Of a DNA stretch of 64,000 nt, positions 1 to 8,829 are shown piece by piece (the first letter of the stretch is position 1; each line of letters starts with the position of its first letter). The position numbers and the translations under genes are program-made. Source of the stretch: Pandoraea bronchicola (lineage in GTDB: Bacteria > Pseudomonadota > Gammaproteobacteria > Burkholderiales > Burkholderiaceae); contig NZ_CABPST010000010.1 in the NCBI RefSeq assembly GCF_902459805.1, positions 1-64,000 on the forward strand, given 5' to 3'. The notes beneath the pieces are model-generated. The model had not been told where the DNA came from and did not search any database. It worked only from the letters and a program-made list of their open reading frames with translations.

Positions 1-40
<40 letters not shown>

Positions 41-82
41 CCCGTCAGCTCGCTTACTGCTTGCTCGCTGCGAAGAAGTGAG

Positions 83-111
83 ATTATGCGGATACCGTGC
101 GGGAGTGTCAA
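83..111 (-). promoter_or_regulatory. sigma-70 promoter of tRNA-Leu
   Basis: On the minus strand TTGACA (111 to 106) is followed after exactly 17 bases by CATAAT (88 to 83). Transcription would start near 76 and leave a leader of about 36 bases before the tRNA 5' end. The perfect -35 and ideal spacing suit a strong stable-RNA promoter. The rest of 41-320 holds a TATGAT (203-208) that might serve rnr but has no good -35; I see no gene there. Confidence 0.75.
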
Positions 112-320
112 CAGTTCTGCGGAAAAAAATTTCTTTTCCCTCGCACGCTGCCAACCCGACGCTCAAATTCCGCACAGGTGGCAGTTTTCGCGAGGTTTGC
201 CGTATGATTGTCCCTGACTGTGCGACACCGCTATCCGCGCTACGCACAACCATCACGGACCGTCGGGCGCATGGTGCGCCACTCGGCCGGACTCAACCGG
301 CACAGTAACGCTAGCGACCT

Positions 321-2876
321 TTGAGCAAATATCCCTATCCGATCCCGAGCCGCGAAGAAATCCTCGGTGTCCTGCGCACCGCCGACTCCGCGCTGTCCGC
401 CAACGATATCGCCGAAGCCCTGGCCATCAAAAAGCAGGAACGCGAAGGCTTCTTCAAACGCCTCGCCGCGATGGAACGCGATGACCAGATTCGCCTCGAC
501 CGCCGCGGCTACTATCAACTGACCCACCCCTCGAACTTCATCGCCGGCCGTGTCATCGGACACCGCGACGGCTACGGCTTCGCCGTGCGCGACGATGACG
601 GTGACGACCTCTTCCTTCCCAACGAGGAAATGAAAAAGGTCATGCACAACGATCGCGTCCTCCTGCGCATTGCCGGCTACGATCGCCGCGGCCGCCCAGA
701 AGGTCACATCGTCGAAGTGGTCAGCCGCGCTAACACTTACGTTATCGGTCGCCTCCTGAACGAAAACGGCGTGATGGTCGTCGCCCCCGAAGACAAACGC
801 ATCGGACACGACATCCTCATTCCGCCTCGCGCCCAAGGCAAAGCCAAGGTCGGGCAGGTCGTCTCCGTCGAACTCACCGATTACCCCAGCCGGTATAGCC
901 AGCCCATCGGCCGCGTCTCGGAAGTCCTCGGCGATATCGATGACCCCGGCATGGAAATCGAAATCGCCGTGCGCAAGTACGGCGTCCCCCATCAGTTTTC
1001 CGCCGAAGCGCTGGCCGCCGCCGGTGCACTCCCCGACGACGTTCGCGCCCCCGATCTGCGTCACCGCATCGATCTGCGCGATGTCCCGCTCGTGACCATC
1101 GACGGCGAAGACGCGCGCGACTTTGACGACGCGGTCTACTGCGAACCCGCCAAAATCGGCCGCACCAACGGCTTCCGCCTGATCGTCGCCATCGCCGACG
1201 TCTCGCACTATGTGACCCCCGGCGGTCCGCTCGACGCCGACGCACTCACACGCAGCACCTCGGTCTACTTCCCGCGACGCGTCATTCCGATGCTCCCGGA
1301 AAAGCTCTCGAACGGCCTGTGCTCACTGAACCCCGATGTGGATCGCTGTGTCCTCGTGTGCGATGCGCTCGTCGCCCTGAACGGCGAAGTGAAGGCCTAT
1401 CAGTTCTACCAGGCCGTCATCCACTCGGCAGCACGCTTGACCTACACGGAAGTCGCCGCCGTCCTGGGTAACACCAAGGGCGCCGAAGCCCAACGCCGCG
1501 CCGCACTGCTGCCGCATCTGCAAAATCTGTACGAGCTGTACAAGGTGCTGGCCAAAGCCCGTAAGTCGCGCGGCGCCATCGAGTTCGATTCCACTGAGAC
1601 CTACATCGTCTGTAACGCACAAGGCAAGATCGAGCAGATCCTGCCCCGCACGCGCAACGACGCCCACCGTCTCATCGAGGAATGCATGCTCACGGCCAAC
1701 GTGTGCGCCGCCGATTTCCTCAAGCGTCACAAACAGCCGGGGCTGTACCGTATTCACGCAGGGCCGTCGGGCGAGCGACTTCAGGTGCTGCGCACGTTCC
1801 TCAAAACCCTCGGGCTCTCGCTCGGCGGCGGCGACGAACCTGCCACGTCCGATTACGCGGAACTGATGACGCAGATCGAATCCCGTCCCGATGCGCCCAT
1901 GCTCCAGACCATGCTTCTGCGCTCGATGCAGCAAGCCGTCTACAGCCCGGACAATATCGGTCACTTCGGTCTCGCCTATCCGGCCTATACGCACTTCACC
2001 AGCCCGATTCGCCGCTACCCGGACTTGCTCACGCACCGCGCGATCAAGGCGATTCTTGTCGGCAAGAAGTACGAGCCGGAAATCCCTGCCGGTGTCGAGA
2101 TGACGACCGGCCTGTCGCCGCACGCACGCAAGCTGCAAAAGGACGACGAAGCTGCCAAGGCCAAGAAGCCCGCCGGCGCGAAGAAGCGTGACGCCATCTG
2201 GGACGAACTCGGCCTGCATTGCTCCGCGAACGAGCGTCGTGCCGATGAGGCCTCGCGCGATGTCGAAGCCTGGCTCAAGTGCTACTTCATGCGCGACAAG
2301 CTGGGCGAAGAGTACGGCGGCACGGTCAGCGCCGTGACGTCGTTCGGCATCTTCGTGCAACTGGACGATCTCTTTATCGAAGGCCTCGTACACGTCACGG
2401 AACTCGGCAGCGATTACTTCCAGTTCGATGAAGTCCGCCACGAACTGCGCGGCGAACGGACCGGCATTCGCTATCGCCTCACCGATCGCGTTCGCGTGCA
2501 AGTGAGTCGCGTGGATCTGGACGCGCGCAAGATCGACTTCCGTCTCGTGCGCGAACCGAACGCGCGCACGCTCGCCAAGACGTCAGGTCGCGGTGAACGC
2601 GGTGGTGCCCCGGTGCCCGTGCCCGCTGCCGGCGCGCCCGGTATTGCCGGGTCGGCGAGCGTGGGGCCGGCCATCCGTCAGTTGCCCAAGGGCGGCGCAC
2701 TGCTCAACGGCGTGCAGCCGGCGCCGGCAGGCAAGCGGCCCGCCAAGCCAAAATCGGCGAAAGTGAAAGACGCGCGTGCCGAGCGTGGCGCGGCACCGCC
2801 GATCCAGCGCACGGGCGGGGGCGGCAAGGCGCCTGCCAAACGTCCCGGAGGTCCGGCGAAGAAACCGCGTCGTTGA
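321..2876 (+). CDS. rnr: ribonuclease R
   Basis: This 851-residue 3'-to-5' hydrolytic exoribonuclease degrades structured RNA and takes part in rRNA and mRNA turnover. The start is TTG at 321 (MSKYPYPIPS), which matches the N-terminus I know from Burkholderia homologues. Order of parts: winged-helix N-terminal region (about 1-65), two cold-shock/OB folds, RNB catalytic domain from about 250, S1 domain near 675-760, and a Lys/Arg/Pro-rich basic tail. The catalytic motif DGEDARDFDD places Asp261, Asp267, Asp269 and Asp270 where E. coli RNase R has Asp272, 278, 280 and 281. The Ala/Gly/Pro/Lys tail (about 760-851) resembles the flexible RNA-binding tail of the family. rlmB follows in the same direction after 216 bases, the usual rnr-rlmB pairing. 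Confidence 0.97.
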   Translation: MSKYPYPIPSREEILGVLRTADSALSANDIAEALAIKKQEREGFFKRLAAMERDDQIRLDRRGYYQLTHPSNFIAGRVIGHRDGYGFAVRDDDGDDLFLPNEEMKKVMHNDRVLLRIAGYDRRGRPEGHIVEVVSRANTYVIGRLLNENGVMVVAPEDKRIGHDILIPPRAQGKAKVGQVVSVELTDYPSRYSQPIGRVSEVLGDIDDPGMEIEIAVRKYGVPHQFSAEALAAAGALPDDVRAPDLRHRIDLRDVPLVTIDGEDARDFDDAVYCEPAKIGRTNGFRLIVAIADVSHYVTPGGPLDADALTRSTSVYFPRRVIPMLPEKLSNGLCSLNPDVDRCVLVCDALVALNGEVKAYQFYQAVIHSAARLTYTEVAAVLGNTKGAEAQRRAALLPHLQNLYELYKVLAKARKSRGAIEFDSTETYIVCNAQGKIEQILPRTRNDAHRLIEECMLTANVCAADFLKRHKQPGLYRIHAGPSGERLQVLRTFLKTLGLSLGGGDEPATSDYAELMTQIESRPDAPMLQTMLLRSMQQAVYSPDNIGHFGLAYPAYTHFTSPIRRYPDLLTHRAIKAILVGKKYEPEIPAGVEMTTGLSPHARKLQKDDEAAKAKKPAGAKKRDAIWDELGLHCSANERRADEASRDVEAWLKCYFMRDKLGEEYGGTVSAVTSFGIFVQLDDLFIEGLVHVTELGSDYFQFDEVRHELRGERTGIRYRLTDRVRVQVSRVDLDARKIDFRLVREPNARTLAKTSGRGERGGAPVPVPAAGAPGIAGSASVGPAIRQLPKGGALLNGVQPAPAGKRPAKPKSAKVKDARAERGAAPPIQRTGGGGKAPAKRPGGPAKKPRR

Positions 2877-2995
2877 TTTGCGCATCGTGTCGCCGCCGGT
2901 CCCTGTGGCCTCAGCGTGCAGCGTGGTGTGCGGTTTGCAGTAAGATGGGCGCCTTGTGCCGGTAGCGACCGGCATCTGATGCCCGCGATGGATTG

Positions 2996-3028
2996 CGGCG
3001 GCGGTGGCCCATGCGGGCTCCGCCGCCG
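2996..3028 (+). other. strong stem-loop between rnr and rlmB
   Basis: CGGCGGCGG (2996-3004) pairs with CCGCCGCCG (3020-3028), with a second inner stem GCCC (3007-3010) / GGGC (3015-3018). No T tract follows, so a Rho-independent terminator is not supported. It could be the leader structure of rlmB or a processing site. A weak -10-like TAAGAT lies at 2941-2946. Confidence 0.5.
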
Positions 3029-3092
3029 TCGTGCTTTGTGCGGTGGCAGTTGCGAACGGCCGTGCGGGCACACGCTATTTTGAGGATGTGAA

Positions 3093-3866
3093 ATGAGTCA
3101 ATTGAAACTGCTGTTCGGCTTTCACGCCGTGACTGCGCGTCTGCGTCACGATGCGGGCAGCGTCGAAGAAATCTACTACGATCCGAGCCGGCGCGACCGC
3201 CGCATGACGGACTTCCTGAAGCATGTGGAGTCGGTCAAGGGCGCCCCGGGCGTCAAGATCAAGGTCATTCAGGCCGACGGCAAACGCCTCGACGGCATGG
3301 CCGGTTCGTCGCGCCACCAGGGCGTTGTCGCACGTGCCCAGGAAGTGTCGCTGGCGCTGAATCTCGACGAACTGCTCGACGGCATTTCGGGCCCGCCGCT
3401 GCTGCTGGTGCTCGATGGCGTGACCGATCCGCACAACCTCGGCGCATGCCTGCGCGTCGCGGATGGGGCAGGGGCTCATGCCGTGATCGCGCCGAAGGAC
3501 CGTGCTGTCGGCCTGAACGCGACTGCGGCCAAGGTCGCCAGCGGCGCGGCCGAAACAGTGCCGTACATCATGGTGACGAATCTCTCGCGCACATTGCGCG
3601 AATTGCAAGAGCGGGGCATCTGGGTCGTCGGTACCTCAGACGACGCGCCCGCCGACATCTACGGCACCAAGCTCACCGGACCGATGGCGATCGTCATGGG
3701 CGCCGAAGGCGAGGGCATGCGCCGTCTCGTGCGCGAGACCTGCGACGAGTTGATGAGTATTCCGATGGCGGGCGGTTGCGAAAGCCTGAACGTCTCCGTG
3801 GCGAGCGCCGTGTGCCTGTATGAAGCGGTGCGCCAGCGCGCCGTGGCCGCCAAGGGCGCCAAGTAA
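3093..3866 (+). CDS. rlmB: 23S rRNA (guanosine-2251-2'-O)-methyltransferase RlmB
   Basis: This 257-residue SpoU/TrmH-family (SPOUT) enzyme methylates the ribose of G2251 in the P-loop of 23S rRNA, using S-adenosylmethionine. The N-terminal part (about 1-75) is the SpoU substrate-binding domain ([14 protein letters not shown]). The C-terminal catalytic fold shows the family motifs [16 protein letters not shown] (motif 1, about 113-128), [12 protein letters not shown] (motif 2) and [16 protein letters not shown] (motif 3). The ATG at 3093 is preceded by TGAGGATG, an adequate Shine-Dalgarno sequence. Length is normal for RlmB. The stop is followed 66 bases later by the end of the opposing transaldolase gene. 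Confidence 0.96.
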   Translation: MSQLKLLFGFHAVTARLRHDAGSVEEIYYDPSRRDRRMTDFLKHVESVKGAPGVKIKVIQADGKRLDGMAGSSRHQGVVARAQEVSLALNLDELLDGISGPPLLLVLDGVTDPHNLGACLRVADGAGAHAVIAPKDRAVGLNATAAKVASGAAETVPYIMVTNLSRTLRELQERGIWVVGTSDDAPADIYGTKLTGPMAIVMGAEGEGMRRLVRETCDELMSIPMAGGCESLNVSVASAVCLYEAVRQRAVAAKGAK

Positions 3867-3932
3867 GGGAAACAATGCCCGGCGAGCGTTCGCCGGCCAT
3901 CGTCCTTTGTTCGCTTGGTTCGCTTCGTTCTC

Positions 3933-4883
3933 TTACCGTGCGGCGTCGATCAAGCCTTCGAGCTTGACGGTGTCGGCGGCAAATGCGCGAATGCCTTCCG
4001 CGAGCTTTTCGGTGGCCATCGCGTCGTCGTTGAGGGCGAAGCGGAACGACGGCTCATCCGTTCTCACGCGATCGATGTTCGCAGCGCGGGCGTCTTTCGC
4101 GTCGAGTTGGCGGGGCACCTCGTCTTGAGTCGTGCGGAGTTGTTCGAGCAGCGCGGGGCTGATGGTCAACAGATCGCAGCCTGCGAGCGCCAGAATCTGC
4201 CCGGTCGAGCGGAAGCTCGCGCCCATCACTTCCGTGTCGTAGTCAAAGTGCTTGTAGTAGCGGTAGATGGTGGCGACCGAACGCACGCCCGGGTCGTTTT
4301 TCCCGGCGTTGTCCGCTTCCACCCAGTTCGCGCCGGCCGACTTCTTGTACCAGTCGTAGATCCGGCCGACGAACGGCGAAATCAATCGTGCCCCCGCTTC
4401 CGCACAGGCGGCCGCCTGCACCAGCGAGAAAAGCAGCGTCATATTGCAGCGAATCTTGTCGCGCTCGAGAATCTCGGCGGCGCGAATCCCTTCCCACGTC
4501 GATGCAATCTTGATAAGCACACGATCGCGCTCGATGCCTTGCGCTTCGTACATCGCGATGAGCTTTCGTGCGCGGGCGACGGTGCCGGCTGTGTCGAACG
4601 ACAGGCGTGCGTCGACTTCCGTCGAGACGCGACCTGGGACGATGTCGAGGATTTCTCGTCCGAAGGCGATCAGCAGACGGTCGATAATTTCGTCGGTGGA
4701 TTCAGCGCGGTGTTCGTTGACGATGCGCGTGAGAATCGGACGATAGGTGTCTTTCTGGACGGCGCCGAGAATCAGGGAGGGATTGGTAGTGGCGTCTTGC
4801 GGCTTGTAGGCGTCCATTGCCTGGAAGTCGCCGGTGTCGGCCACGACGATGGTATGGCGTTTGAGCTGATCGAGCTGATTCAT
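3933..4883 (-). CDS. tal: transaldolase (TalB type)
   Basis: This 316-residue class I aldolase-type enzyme moves a dihydroxyacetone unit between sugar phosphates in the non-oxidative pentose phosphate pathway. The Schiff-base lysine is Lys125 in [10 protein letters not shown], with Asp17 and the TTNPSL motif (32-37) in the usual places. Length equals that of E. coli TalB. The ATG has AAGGG eight bases upstream. It is divergent from rpiA, another pentose phosphate enzyme, across 127 bases, so the two may share a control region, though I see no clear promoter boxes in it. Confidence 0.97.
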   Translation of the reverse strand: MNQLDQLKRHTIVVADTGDFQAMDAYKPQDATTNPSLILGAVQKDTYRPILTRIVNEHRAESTDEIIDRLLIAFGREILDIVPGRVSTEVDARLSFDTAGTVARARKLIAMYEAQGIERDRVLIKIASTWEGIRAAEILERDKIRCNMTLLFSLVQAAACAEAGARLISPFVGRIYDWYKKSAGANWVEADNAGKNDPGVRSVATIYRYYKHFDYDTEVMGASFRSTGQILALAGCDLLTISPALLEQLRTTQDEVPRQLDAKDARAANIDRVRTDEPSFRFALNDDAMATEKLAEGIRAFAADTVKLEGLIDAAR

Positions 4884-5010
4884 GAGAGCGCCCTTGCGAG
4901 AAATGCACTGCGTGACATGAAGTCCGGGATGCGCCCGGGCGACGAAAAACGGCGCGGCACGCCTGACTCCGGTAAACTTCCGACTTTACCAAACTTTGCC
5001 GGAAATCCCC

Positions 5011-5703
5011 ATGACCCAAGACGAACTCAAGCGCCTGGTCGGCCAGGCAGCAGCCGACTATGTGAACAAGCACGTGCCCGAGGGCAGCGTGATCGGCGTG
5101 GGCACAGGGTCCACCGCCAACTGCTTCATCGACGCGCTCGCGGCTCACAAAGACCGTTATCGGGGCGCTGTTTCCAGTTCCGAGGCGAGTACCGAGCGTT
5201 TGCGCAAGCACGGCATCGAGGTGTTCGACCTCAACCAGATCGAGAGCTTGCCCGTCTACGTTGACGGTGCCGACGAGATCAATGCGCTCGGTCACATGAT
5301 CAAGGGCGGCGGCGGGGCGCTTACGCGCGAAAAGATCGTCGCGTCGGTGGCAAAGGAATTCGTTTGCGTCGTCGACGCGTCGAAGGAAGTCGCCGTACTT
5401 GGTGTGTTCCCGCTGCCGGTTGAAGTGATCCCGATGGCACAGGCGAGCGTCGCCCGTGCGTTGGCGGTCCTTGGTGGCAAGCCGCAGGCGCGTGTGCGTG
5501 CCGACGGTAGTCCCTACATGACGGACAACGGCTGTGCGATTCTTGACGTCCACGGTCTTCAGATTCTGGACCCGGTGGCGTTCGAGGCGCAGGTCAACCA
5601 GATTCCGGGAGTGGTAACGGTTGGTCTTTTCGCGCAACGTGGCGCGGATATCACCTTGATGGGCACGCCGGAAGGGGTGCGCACCATCGATTACAAAAAC
5701 TGA
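5011..5703 (+). CDS. rpiA: ribose-5-phosphate isomerase A
   Basis: This 230-residue enzyme interconverts ribose 5-phosphate and ribulose 5-phosphate. Motifs seen: GTGSTA (31-36, phosphate binding), DGADEI (85-90) with active-site Asp85 and Asp88, Lys98 in KGGGG, and Glu107 in LTREK, which match E. coli Asp81, Asp84, Lys94 and Glu103 with a constant offset of four. I chose ATG 5011 ([10 protein letters not shown]); an in-frame TTG at 4996 would add five residues not typical of the family. The next gene starts 15 bases after the stop, so they are probably co-transcribed. Confidence 0.97.
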   Translation: MTQDELKRLVGQAAADYVNKHVPEGSVIGVGTGSTANCFIDALAAHKDRYRGAVSSSEASTERLRKHGIEVFDLNQIESLPVYVDGADEINALGHMIKGGGGALTREKIVASVAKEFVCVVDASKEVAVLGVFPLPVEVIPMAQASVARALAVLGGKPQARVRADGSPYMTDNGCAILDVHGLQILDPVAFEAQVNQIPGVVTVGLFAQRGADITLMGTPEGVRTIDYKN

Positions 5704-5718
5704 TTCCGGGAGGGCAGG

Positions 5719-6777
5719 ATGGCTGGATCGCGTCGTCTTCCCGAAACCTGGTTCCGTCGTGGCCTGTGGTTGATCGCCGTGTTGTTTGCGGCGTTTCTGA
5801 TTGGTCTTGGCGGGCTCGTCGTAGATAGACTGCCGGGGGTCGCCCCTGCACCAACACTCGACTCGTTCGTTGATCGTGGGCAGGCCGAGCGCGCTGACGC
5901 TGCCATCAAGCAGGCGCAGGCGCAGCTTGAAGATGTCGAGAGTCAGCTTGAGACGGCGCGACTGCAGCTCAAAGCGCGCGGCACGGCGTATCGCAATGCG
6001 AGAGAGTCGTTCAACGATTGGGTTGCCACGCGTACGGCGACGGCGCAGGCCAGTCAGGATGCGGAGCTAGTCTCTCGCACGCGTGCGCTTGACACGTTGA
6101 AGGGGGCTGAGCGCGATGCGCAGACGCAGGTTGACGCGCTTGAAGCGAGGCAGTTGGATGCGCAGCGCGCGGTCCAGACGGCCCGCGCAGGACGTTATGC
6201 GCTCAATACGGCAGCGGGCGAGCAGTTGGCGGCGATTCAGCGCTCGCAGGAGCTGAAGGTCTTTGGTGTCCGGCTGGCGCTGACGCTGCCGTTGTTGGCG
6301 GTGGCGGGGTGGCTTTTTGTGCGGCAGCGCAAGAATACGTGGTGGCCGTTCGTATGGGGCTTCATCTTCTTTGCGCTATTTGCGTTCTTCGTGGAGTTGG
6401 TGCCGTATCTGCCGGACTATGGTGGCTATGTGCGTTATCTGGTGGGCATTGTGTTGACGGTGCTGATCGGGCGCTATGCCATAGTGTCGTTGCAAAGCTA
6501 TCTGGCGCGCCAAAAGGCGGAAGAGCAATTACCGGATGAGGAGCGACGCAAGACATTGTCGTATGACTTGGCGCAGGCGCGGCTGGCGAAGTCGGTGTGT
6601 CCGGGGTGTGAGCGTGCGGTGAAGTTGGACGATGCTGACCGAGACTTCTGCGTGCATTGTGGCATATGTCTATTCGATCGCTGTGGCGCGTGCACGACGC
6701 GAAAAAATGCGTTCGCGCATTTCTGCCATCATTGTGGTGCGCGTTCTACGGGAACGAGCACAGCGGCGGCCAGCTAA
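5719..6777 (+). CDS. membrane protein with coiled coil and C-terminal double zinc ribbon, function unknown
   Basis: The 352-residue product has a TM helix near 14-36, a long Ala/Gln/Glu-rich coiled coil (about 50-175), then three hydrophobic segments (about 183-201, 208-230, 238-258). A C-terminal domain with Cys pairs CPGC, CVHCGIC, CGAC and CHHC follows, the pattern of two treble-clef or rubredoxin-like zinc ribbons. The predicted layout is a coiled coil between the first and second TM helices (most likely periplasmic if the N-terminus is cytoplasmic) and a zinc domain in the cytoplasm. A good Shine-Dalgarno (GGGAGG) lies inside the 15-base gap after rpiA, so it belongs to the rpiA operon. 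I do not recognise a characterised homologue; a scaffold or envelope-stress sensor is speculation. Confidence 0.85.
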   Translation: MAGSRRLPETWFRRGLWLIAVLFAAFLIGLGGLVVDRLPGVAPAPTLDSFVDRGQAERADAAIKQAQAQLEDVESQLETARLQLKARGTAYRNARESFNDWVATRTATAQASQDAELVSRTRALDTLKGAERDAQTQVDALEARQLDAQRAVQTARAGRYALNTAAGEQLAAIQRSQELKVFGVRLALTLPLLAVAGWLFVRQRKNTWWPFVWGFIFFALFAFFVELVPYLPDYGGYVRYLVGIVLTVLIGRYAIVSLQSYLARQKAEEQLPDEERRKTLSYDLAQARLAKSVCPGCERAVKLDDADRDFCVHCGICLFDRCGACTTRKNAFAHFCHHCGARSTGTSTAAAS

Positions 6778-6810
6778 AGACGAACGAAAACAAGAAGAGA
6801 AAAAAAAGAA

Positions 6811-6851
6811 AAAAAGGGCACACGAATCGGATCGATGCGTGTGCCCTTTTT
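6811..6851. terminator. bidirectional Rho-independent terminator
   Basis: A perfect 14-bp stem is formed by 6811-6824 (AAAAAGGGCACACG) and 6838-6851 (CGTGTGCCCTTTTT) around a 13-base loop. The A run on the left and T run on the right let it end transcripts from both sides: the rpiA-zinc ribbon operon (+) and yggX (-). Confidence 0.88.
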
Positions 6852-6971
6852 GCGTTCCTGTCCGGACTGCGATGGGGCGAGTGCGGAGACGGATCGGAGT
6901 TCCTTTCTGCAGCGAGTTGGGTTTATGTCTGAGAGGCGGAAAGGGGCTCCGATCCGTCTGGAGGGCGGTGT

Positions 6972-7247
6972 TTATTCCGAGGGTGGCGGCACATAGCCCT
7001 GAGCCACATCGGCGCCGTCGCCGAAGAAGTACTTTTCGGTTTGTTTGACGAGGTATTGACGGGCGCGCGGATCGGCCATGTTGAGGCGGTTTTCGTTGAT
7101 CAGCATGGTTTGTTGCTTGAGCCAGCCGGCCCAGGCTTCTTTCGATACGCTTTCCCAGAGGCGTTTGCCGAGTTCGCCGGGCATGGGGGGGAAATCGAGA
7201 CCTTCGGCTTCCTTGCCGAGCTTGATGCATTGAACCATGCGGGCCAT
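6972..7247 (-). CDS. yggX: probable Fe(2+)-trafficking protein YggX
   Basis: A 91-residue protein of the YggX family, identical in length to the E. coli protein. The family protects Fe-S clusters from oxidation and is thought to handle labile iron. The conserved Cys7 ([16 protein letters not shown]), the PFPG-like segment ([22 protein letters not shown]) and the NENRLN segment are all present. AAGGAG lies about nine bases before the ATG. It lies downstream of argA in the same direction with a 188-base gap in which I see no promoter or terminator. Confidence 0.96.
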   Translation of the reverse strand: MARMVQCIKLGKEAEGLDFPPMPGELGKRLWESVSKEAWAGWLKQQTMLINENRLNMADPRARQYLVKQTEKYFFGDGADVAQGYVPPPSE

Positions 7248-7435
7248 GGGGAGAACTCCTTTGTAATCTTGGTGAGGCGTGAGAGGGGGTGCCGTGGCGC
7301 GGGCGGCCGTCTACCGGAGGGGTTGACGGGCGCATCGGGCTGAGCGCGCCGGCGATGTATGGATATGGGGGCAGGGGTGCGAGACACAAGGGATGAAAAC
7401 CTTGGGGGGGATGCGCACGGCCTGCCGATCCCGGG

Positions 7436-8785
7436 TTACAGCTTTTTGATGAGCACCAACGAGCGGCGCTGCCAGTTGTAGAGGCGGCGTCGATCGGCGG
7501 GCAGATCGTCGACGCCTGCCTTGACGAAGCCGCGCTTGAGGAACCAGTGTTCGGTGCGGGTGGTGAGTACGAACAGGCGTTCCAGGCCGCGGGCGCGGGC
7601 GCGTTGCTCGATGTGTTTGAGCAGGCGTTCGCCGTCCCCTGAGCCTTGAGCTTCCGGATCGACCGTCAGGCAGGCCATCTCGCCGATGCGTTCGGTTGGG
7701 TACGGGTAGAGCGCGGCGCAGCCGAAGAGGCGTCCATCGTGCTCGATGACTGAGAAATGATCGATATCGCGTTCCAGTTGGTGGCGGCCGCGTCGTACCA
7801 GGGTGCCGTCCGACTCGAGCGGTTCGATGAGTTGGAGAATGCCGCCGACGTCGTCGATTGTCGCCTCGCGCAGGCTTTCCAGGTTCTCGTACGAGATCAT
7901 GGTGCCTACGCCGTCGTGTGAGAACAGTTCGAGCAGCATGCTGCCGTCGAGAGCGAAGGGGACGATGTGGGCGCGGCCGACGCCTGCGCGGCAGGCGCGT
8001 GTGGCGTATTTCAGATAGAAGGCAGAGTCGCGATCGAGCGTGCCTTGCGACTGTAGGCGCTGGGCGTCTTCGAGCGTGAGTTCGTGCTGCAACTCGTTGT
8101 ATTCATTGAGAACGCCGGGCGTCTCGGTGATGAAAATCAGCTTGTCGGCGCGCAATGCAATGGCGGCCGACGATGCGACGTCTTCCATCGTCAGGTTGAA
8201 CGACTGACCGGTGGGCGAGAAGCCCAGCGGTGAGAGCAGCACGATCTTGCCGTTGGCGAGCGACAGGCGGATCGATTCGGCGTCCACCTTGCGCACCACG
8301 CCGGTGTGCTGGAAATCGACGCCGTCGACGATGCCCACCGGACGGCCTGTGACGAAGTTGCCCGACACCACGCTGATGCGCGCGTTGCCCATCGGCGTAT
8401 TCGGCAGCCCCTGGCTGATCGACGCCTCGATGTCCAGACGCAACTCACCCGCCGCTTCCTTCACCGCTTCGAGCGCGGCCGCGTCGGTAATGCGTAATTG
8501 TTGAGCGAAGTGCGATTCGATATGTCGCAGGCGCATTTGCTCTTCGACCTGGGGTCGTGAGCCGTGCACCAGCACGATGTGCATGCCCATGGCACACAGC
8601 AGCGCAACGTCCTGAATCAGCGAGTCGAGCCCGCCGGCGGCGACAAGCTCGCCACCGAAGGCGACCACAAAGGTCTTGTCGCGAAACGCATGGATATAGG
8701 GGGCGACCGATCGCAGCCAGTCCACGAACTGGGCTTGGTGGGCGGTCTCTTCGTCTTGTAGGGCGGGGTCGGGTTCGGTCAGCAT
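7436..8785 (-). CDS. argA: N-acetylglutamate synthase (amino-acid N-acetyltransferase)
   Basis: This 449-residue enzyme makes N-acetylglutamate from glutamate and acetyl-CoA, the first step of arginine synthesis. The N-terminal two thirds (about 20-300) is an amino-acid kinase fold (FVVAFGGELVAAGGLDSL, VLVHGSRPQ) that typically binds arginine for feedback inhibition. The last 150 residues are a GNAT acetyltransferase with the acetyl-CoA loop PEAQGSGDGERLL and the terminal FVKAGVDDLP...YNWQRRS segment. Length fits the classical ArgA family. It is divergent from hrpA with only 44 bases between start codons. Confidence 0.96.
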   Translation of the reverse strand: MLTEPDPALQDEETAHQAQFVDWLRSVAPYIHAFRDKTFVVAFGGELVAAGGLDSLIQDVALLCAMGMHIVLVHGSRPQVEEQMRLRHIESHFAQQLRITDAAALEAVKEAAGELRLDIEASISQGLPNTPMGNARISVVSGNFVTGRPVGIVDGVDFQHTGVVRKVDAESIRLSLANGKIVLLSPLGFSPTGQSFNLTMEDVASSAAIALRADKLIFITETPGVLNEYNELQHELTLEDAQRLQSQGTLDRDSAFYLKYATRACRAGVGRAHIVPFALDGSMLLELFSHDGVGTMISYENLESLREATIDDVGGILQLIEPLESDGTLVRRGRHQLERDIDHFSVIEHDGRLFGCAALYPYPTERIGEMACLTVDPEAQGSGDGERLLKHIEQRARARGLERLFVLTTRTEHWFLKRGFVKAGVDDLPADRRRLYNWQRRSLVLIKKL

Positions 8786-8811
8786 GGGTGTACGTGCGCA
8801 AACATGCGCAG

Positions 8812-8821
8812 ATTATATAAT
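8812..8821. promoter_or_regulatory. symmetric -10 element between argA and hrpA
   Basis: ATTATATAAT is a 10-bp palindrome that reads as TATAAT on each strand (8816-8821 on +, 8817-8812 on -). It sits in the 44-base gap between the divergent start codons, 8 bases before the hrpA ATG and 26 bases before the argA ATG. No good -35 was found at 16-18 bases on either side. If used for hrpA, transcription would start at or next to its ATG. Confidence 0.45.
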
Positions 8822-8829
8822 GCGCGCCC

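Noticed and set aside
78-308. 76-codon plus-strand frame between the tRNA gene and rnr
   Set aside because: It overlaps the tRNA promoter on the other strand, lacks a ribosome binding site and shows no protein-like pattern.
240-1208. Long minus-strand open frame inside rnr (322 codons)
   Set aside because: The overlapping plus frame encodes conserved RNase R; the minus frame has a biased composition typical of an antisense reading in GC-rich DNA.
3915-5264. 449-codon plus-strand frame opposite transaldolase
   Set aside because: It is antisense to a conserved enzyme and runs out of frame into rpiA.
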